A DNA stretch of 64,000 nucleotides. It comes from BOG-1184 sp964651515 (GTDB lineage Bacteria > Fibrobacterota > Chitinivibrionia > Chitinivibrionales > Chitinispirillaceae). The stretch is from assembly GCA_964651515.1 (NCBI GenBank), contig CAZYYB010000004.1:1-64000 (forward strand), read 5' to 3'. Position 1 is the first letter of the stretch, and every line of letters begins with the position of its first letter. Below are positions 62,594-64,000 of the stretch, one piece after another. The notes under the pieces were generated by a model that worked only from the letters and a program-made list of their open reading frames with translations, was not told where the DNA came from and ran no database searches. Made by a program: the position numbers and the translations under genes.

Positions 62594-64000
62594 ATGTCCG
62601 ACTTTTTCAAACAGCTTTTATCTCAATTGACGGCAATATGGCGAAGGCTTTCCATCCAGCAGAAGGTCATAACTTCGACGCTCGTCATCTTTACGGTCTT
62701 CGGACTGGTCGGTCTCCTGGTCTGGGCGCAGGACAGCGGCAGGAAATCGTCCGATTCAAGCTATAAGGTCCTGTATTCGGACCTTGAACTCGATGAGGCC
62801 GGAACCATCACCGAGCAGTTGCAGAAGTCCAATTACCCCTATAAACTCGATAACGGCGGCAGGACCATCCTCGTGCCGTCCAAACAGCTCTATGAGGCGC
62901 GTATCGCGCTGGCGAGGGAAGGGCTGCCCAAATCTCACGGACTGGGGTACGAACTTTTCGATAAGACCAATTTCGGCATGACCGATTTCGTGCAGAAGAT
63001 CAATGCACGGCGGGCCATGGAAGGCGAACTGCAGAGGACCATCGAGGGGCTCGAAGAGGTCAAGAGCGCGCGGGTGCACATCGTCGTCCCGGAGCCGAGC
63101 GTCTTCCTCGACCAGCAGAAGGATTCGAAAGCCTCGGTGGTGGTACTGTGCAAACCCGGGCGGCAGCTTTCCAAAGACCAGATCCGCGGCATCGGCTACC
63201 TCGTTTCATCGAGCGTCGACGGCCTGAAGCCGGATAACGTATCGATTCTCGATTGCGATGGAAAACTCCTGTCAAGCCCCTTTGCCGACGACGAGACCGC
63301 GCTGCTCGGGTCGCATAACATGGAATTGCAGCAGAACATCGAACACTACCTCGAAACGAAGTCTACCCAGATGCTTGCCGGGATCCTCGGCCCGTCCAAG
63401 GCCTATGTCAAGGTTTCCGTGGAACTCGATTTCGACCGGGTCGACAAGACCATGGAGCAGTATAATCCCGAATCCCGGGTCATCCGGTCCGAGGAGCGGA
63501 CCGATGAAAATGTGAAAAACGCCCCGGACGGCGACAACCAGAAGGAGCGTTCGCTCACCAATTACGAAATCGATAAAACGGTACAGCATGTGATCCAGGA
63601 GGTCGGCAATGTCAAAAGGCTGACCGTTTCGGTGGCCGTGGACGGGAAGTACCAGAAAGGCGATAAGGGGGCGACGGTGTACGTCGCCCGCACCGCCGAA
63701 GAGGTCAGCAGCATCGAGGATATCATAAAAAACGCGGTCGGCTACGACGTCGGCCGGGGCGACCAGATCACGGTTTCGCAACTCCAGTTTGACAACGAGT
63801 TCCTGCGCCAGGAGCAGGAGGATTTCCAGAAGAACGAACAGTGGCAGTTCCGTCTTTCCATCATAAAGTACGCCATCGGCGCGCTGATCGTGATCCTTTT
63901 GCTGCTGTTCCTGCGGTGGGCCGCAAAAACCGTCGTCGAAGCGATGAACCCGCCGCTGCCGGCGCTCGATCCGCTCGTGGTGGCGGTCAAGAAATCGGAA
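62594..64000 (+). CDS. fliF: Flagellar MS-ring protein FliF (partial, runs off the window end)
   Basis: The first 469 codons are open to the window end; the full protein is usually 520-570 residues. An N-terminal helix (QQKVITSTLVIFTVFGLVGLLVWAQ) leads to YKVLYSDLELDEAGTITEQLQKSNYPYKL, LAREGLPKSHGLGYELFDKTNFGMTDFVQKINARRAMEGELQRTIEGLEEVKSARVHIVVPEPSVFL, then LAGILGPSKAYVKVSVELDFDRVDKTMEQYNPESRVIRSEERTDE, YEIDKTVQHVIQEVGNVKRLTVSVAVDG and a second membrane helix near the end (KYAIGALIVILLLLFLRW). This is the complete ring-building part of FliF. AGGAG precedes the ATG at 62594. Confidence 0.97.
   Translation, partial: MSDFFKQLLSQLTAIWRRLSIQQKVITSTLVIFTVFGLVGLLVWAQDSGRKSSDSSYKVLYSDLELDEAGTITEQLQKSNYPYKLDNGGRTILVPSKQLYEARIALAREGLPKSHGLGYELFDKTNFGMTDFVQKINARRAMEGELQRTIEGLEEVKSARVHIVVPEPSVFLDQQKDSKASVVVLCKPGRQLSKDQIRGIGYLVSSSVDGLKPDNVSILDCDGKLLSSPFADDETALLGSHNMELQQNIEHYLETKSTQMLAGILGPSKAYVKVSVELDFDRVDKTMEQYNPESRVIRSEERTDENVKNAPDGDNQKERSLTNYEIDKTVQHVIQEVGNVKRLTVSVAVDGKYQKGDKGATVYVARTAEEVSSIEDIIKNAVGYDVGRGDQITVSQLQFDNEFLRQEQEDFQKNEQWQFRLSIIKYAIGALIVILLLLFLRWAAKTVVEAMNPPLPALDPLVVAVKKSE

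Overview
The window comes from a high-GC, Gram-negative (diderm), flagellated chemoheterotroph. Diderm evidence includes a patatin fused to a BamA-type barrel, probable outer-membrane barrel proteins and signal peptides. Several secreted glycoside hydrolases end in a small beta-rich tail like the type IX-type C-terminal domains of the Fibrobacterota/Bacteroidota (FCB) group. That tail, the type 2 ArgC, the DUF6057-like/heme-propeller pair and the SUMF1-family lipoprotein-like proteins make a Fibrobacterota-type or related FCB bacterium the best guess. No rRNA or tRNA gene is present to settle the affiliation. Gene density is high and I saw no phage, insertion sequence or CRISPR array.

Layout. 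1-2.5 kb: an ArsR-type regulator (cut by the window edge) divergent from a CstA-type transporter. 2.6-17.4 kb: an orphan histidine kinase, a GT4 glycosyltransferase, a B12-binding radical SAM protein, a GT41-like glycosyltransferase, proB coupled to a kinase-like protein with no ATPase domain, a patatin-BamA protein, an exported barrel-like protein, an AEC transporter and a BtuDC/FecCD-type ABC importer. 17.6-23.2 kb: a YfhO-like membrane protein, then a striking ParA ATPase-transmembrane-LysM-like-M23 peptidase fusion and a membrane-anchored TPR protein. 23.4-40.3 kb: biosynthesis genes (argC, alaA, ilvD, folC) interspersed with a DUF6057-like/heme-propeller pair, a second B12-radical SAM protein, a TMTC-like GT-C/TPR protein, a CBM6-GH30 enzyme and a MarC protein. 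40.3-46.1 kb: a remnant of an NAD(P)H oxidoreductase gene, a zinc-ribbon/Yip1 protein, a TPR protein, and an NtrB/NtrC-like two-component pair preceded by a FlgN-like coiled-coil gene.

46.1-57.6 kb is a carbohydrate-degradation island: GH53 galactanase, GH2 and GH3 enzymes, a free-standing tail-domain protein behind a promoter/terminator leader, a barrel-like protein and two SUMF1-family proteins. 57.7-60.5 kb holds a large hybrid sensor kinase. From 60.8 kb to the window end runs a flagellar basal-body operon: flgB, flgC, a small unknown gene, fliE and fliF (cut by the window end). A sigma-54-type promoter lies just upstream of flgB, and the NtrC-type regulator at 44.7 kb carries the sigma-54 contact motif, so it is a plausible activator.

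A family of GC-rich palindromes (core GGGGAACC...GGTTCCCC) occupies many intergenic gaps. The most unusual feature is the ParA-M23 fusion (20505-22331), which would join a cytoplasmic positioning-type ATPase and a periplasmic cell-wall hydrolase in one polypeptide.
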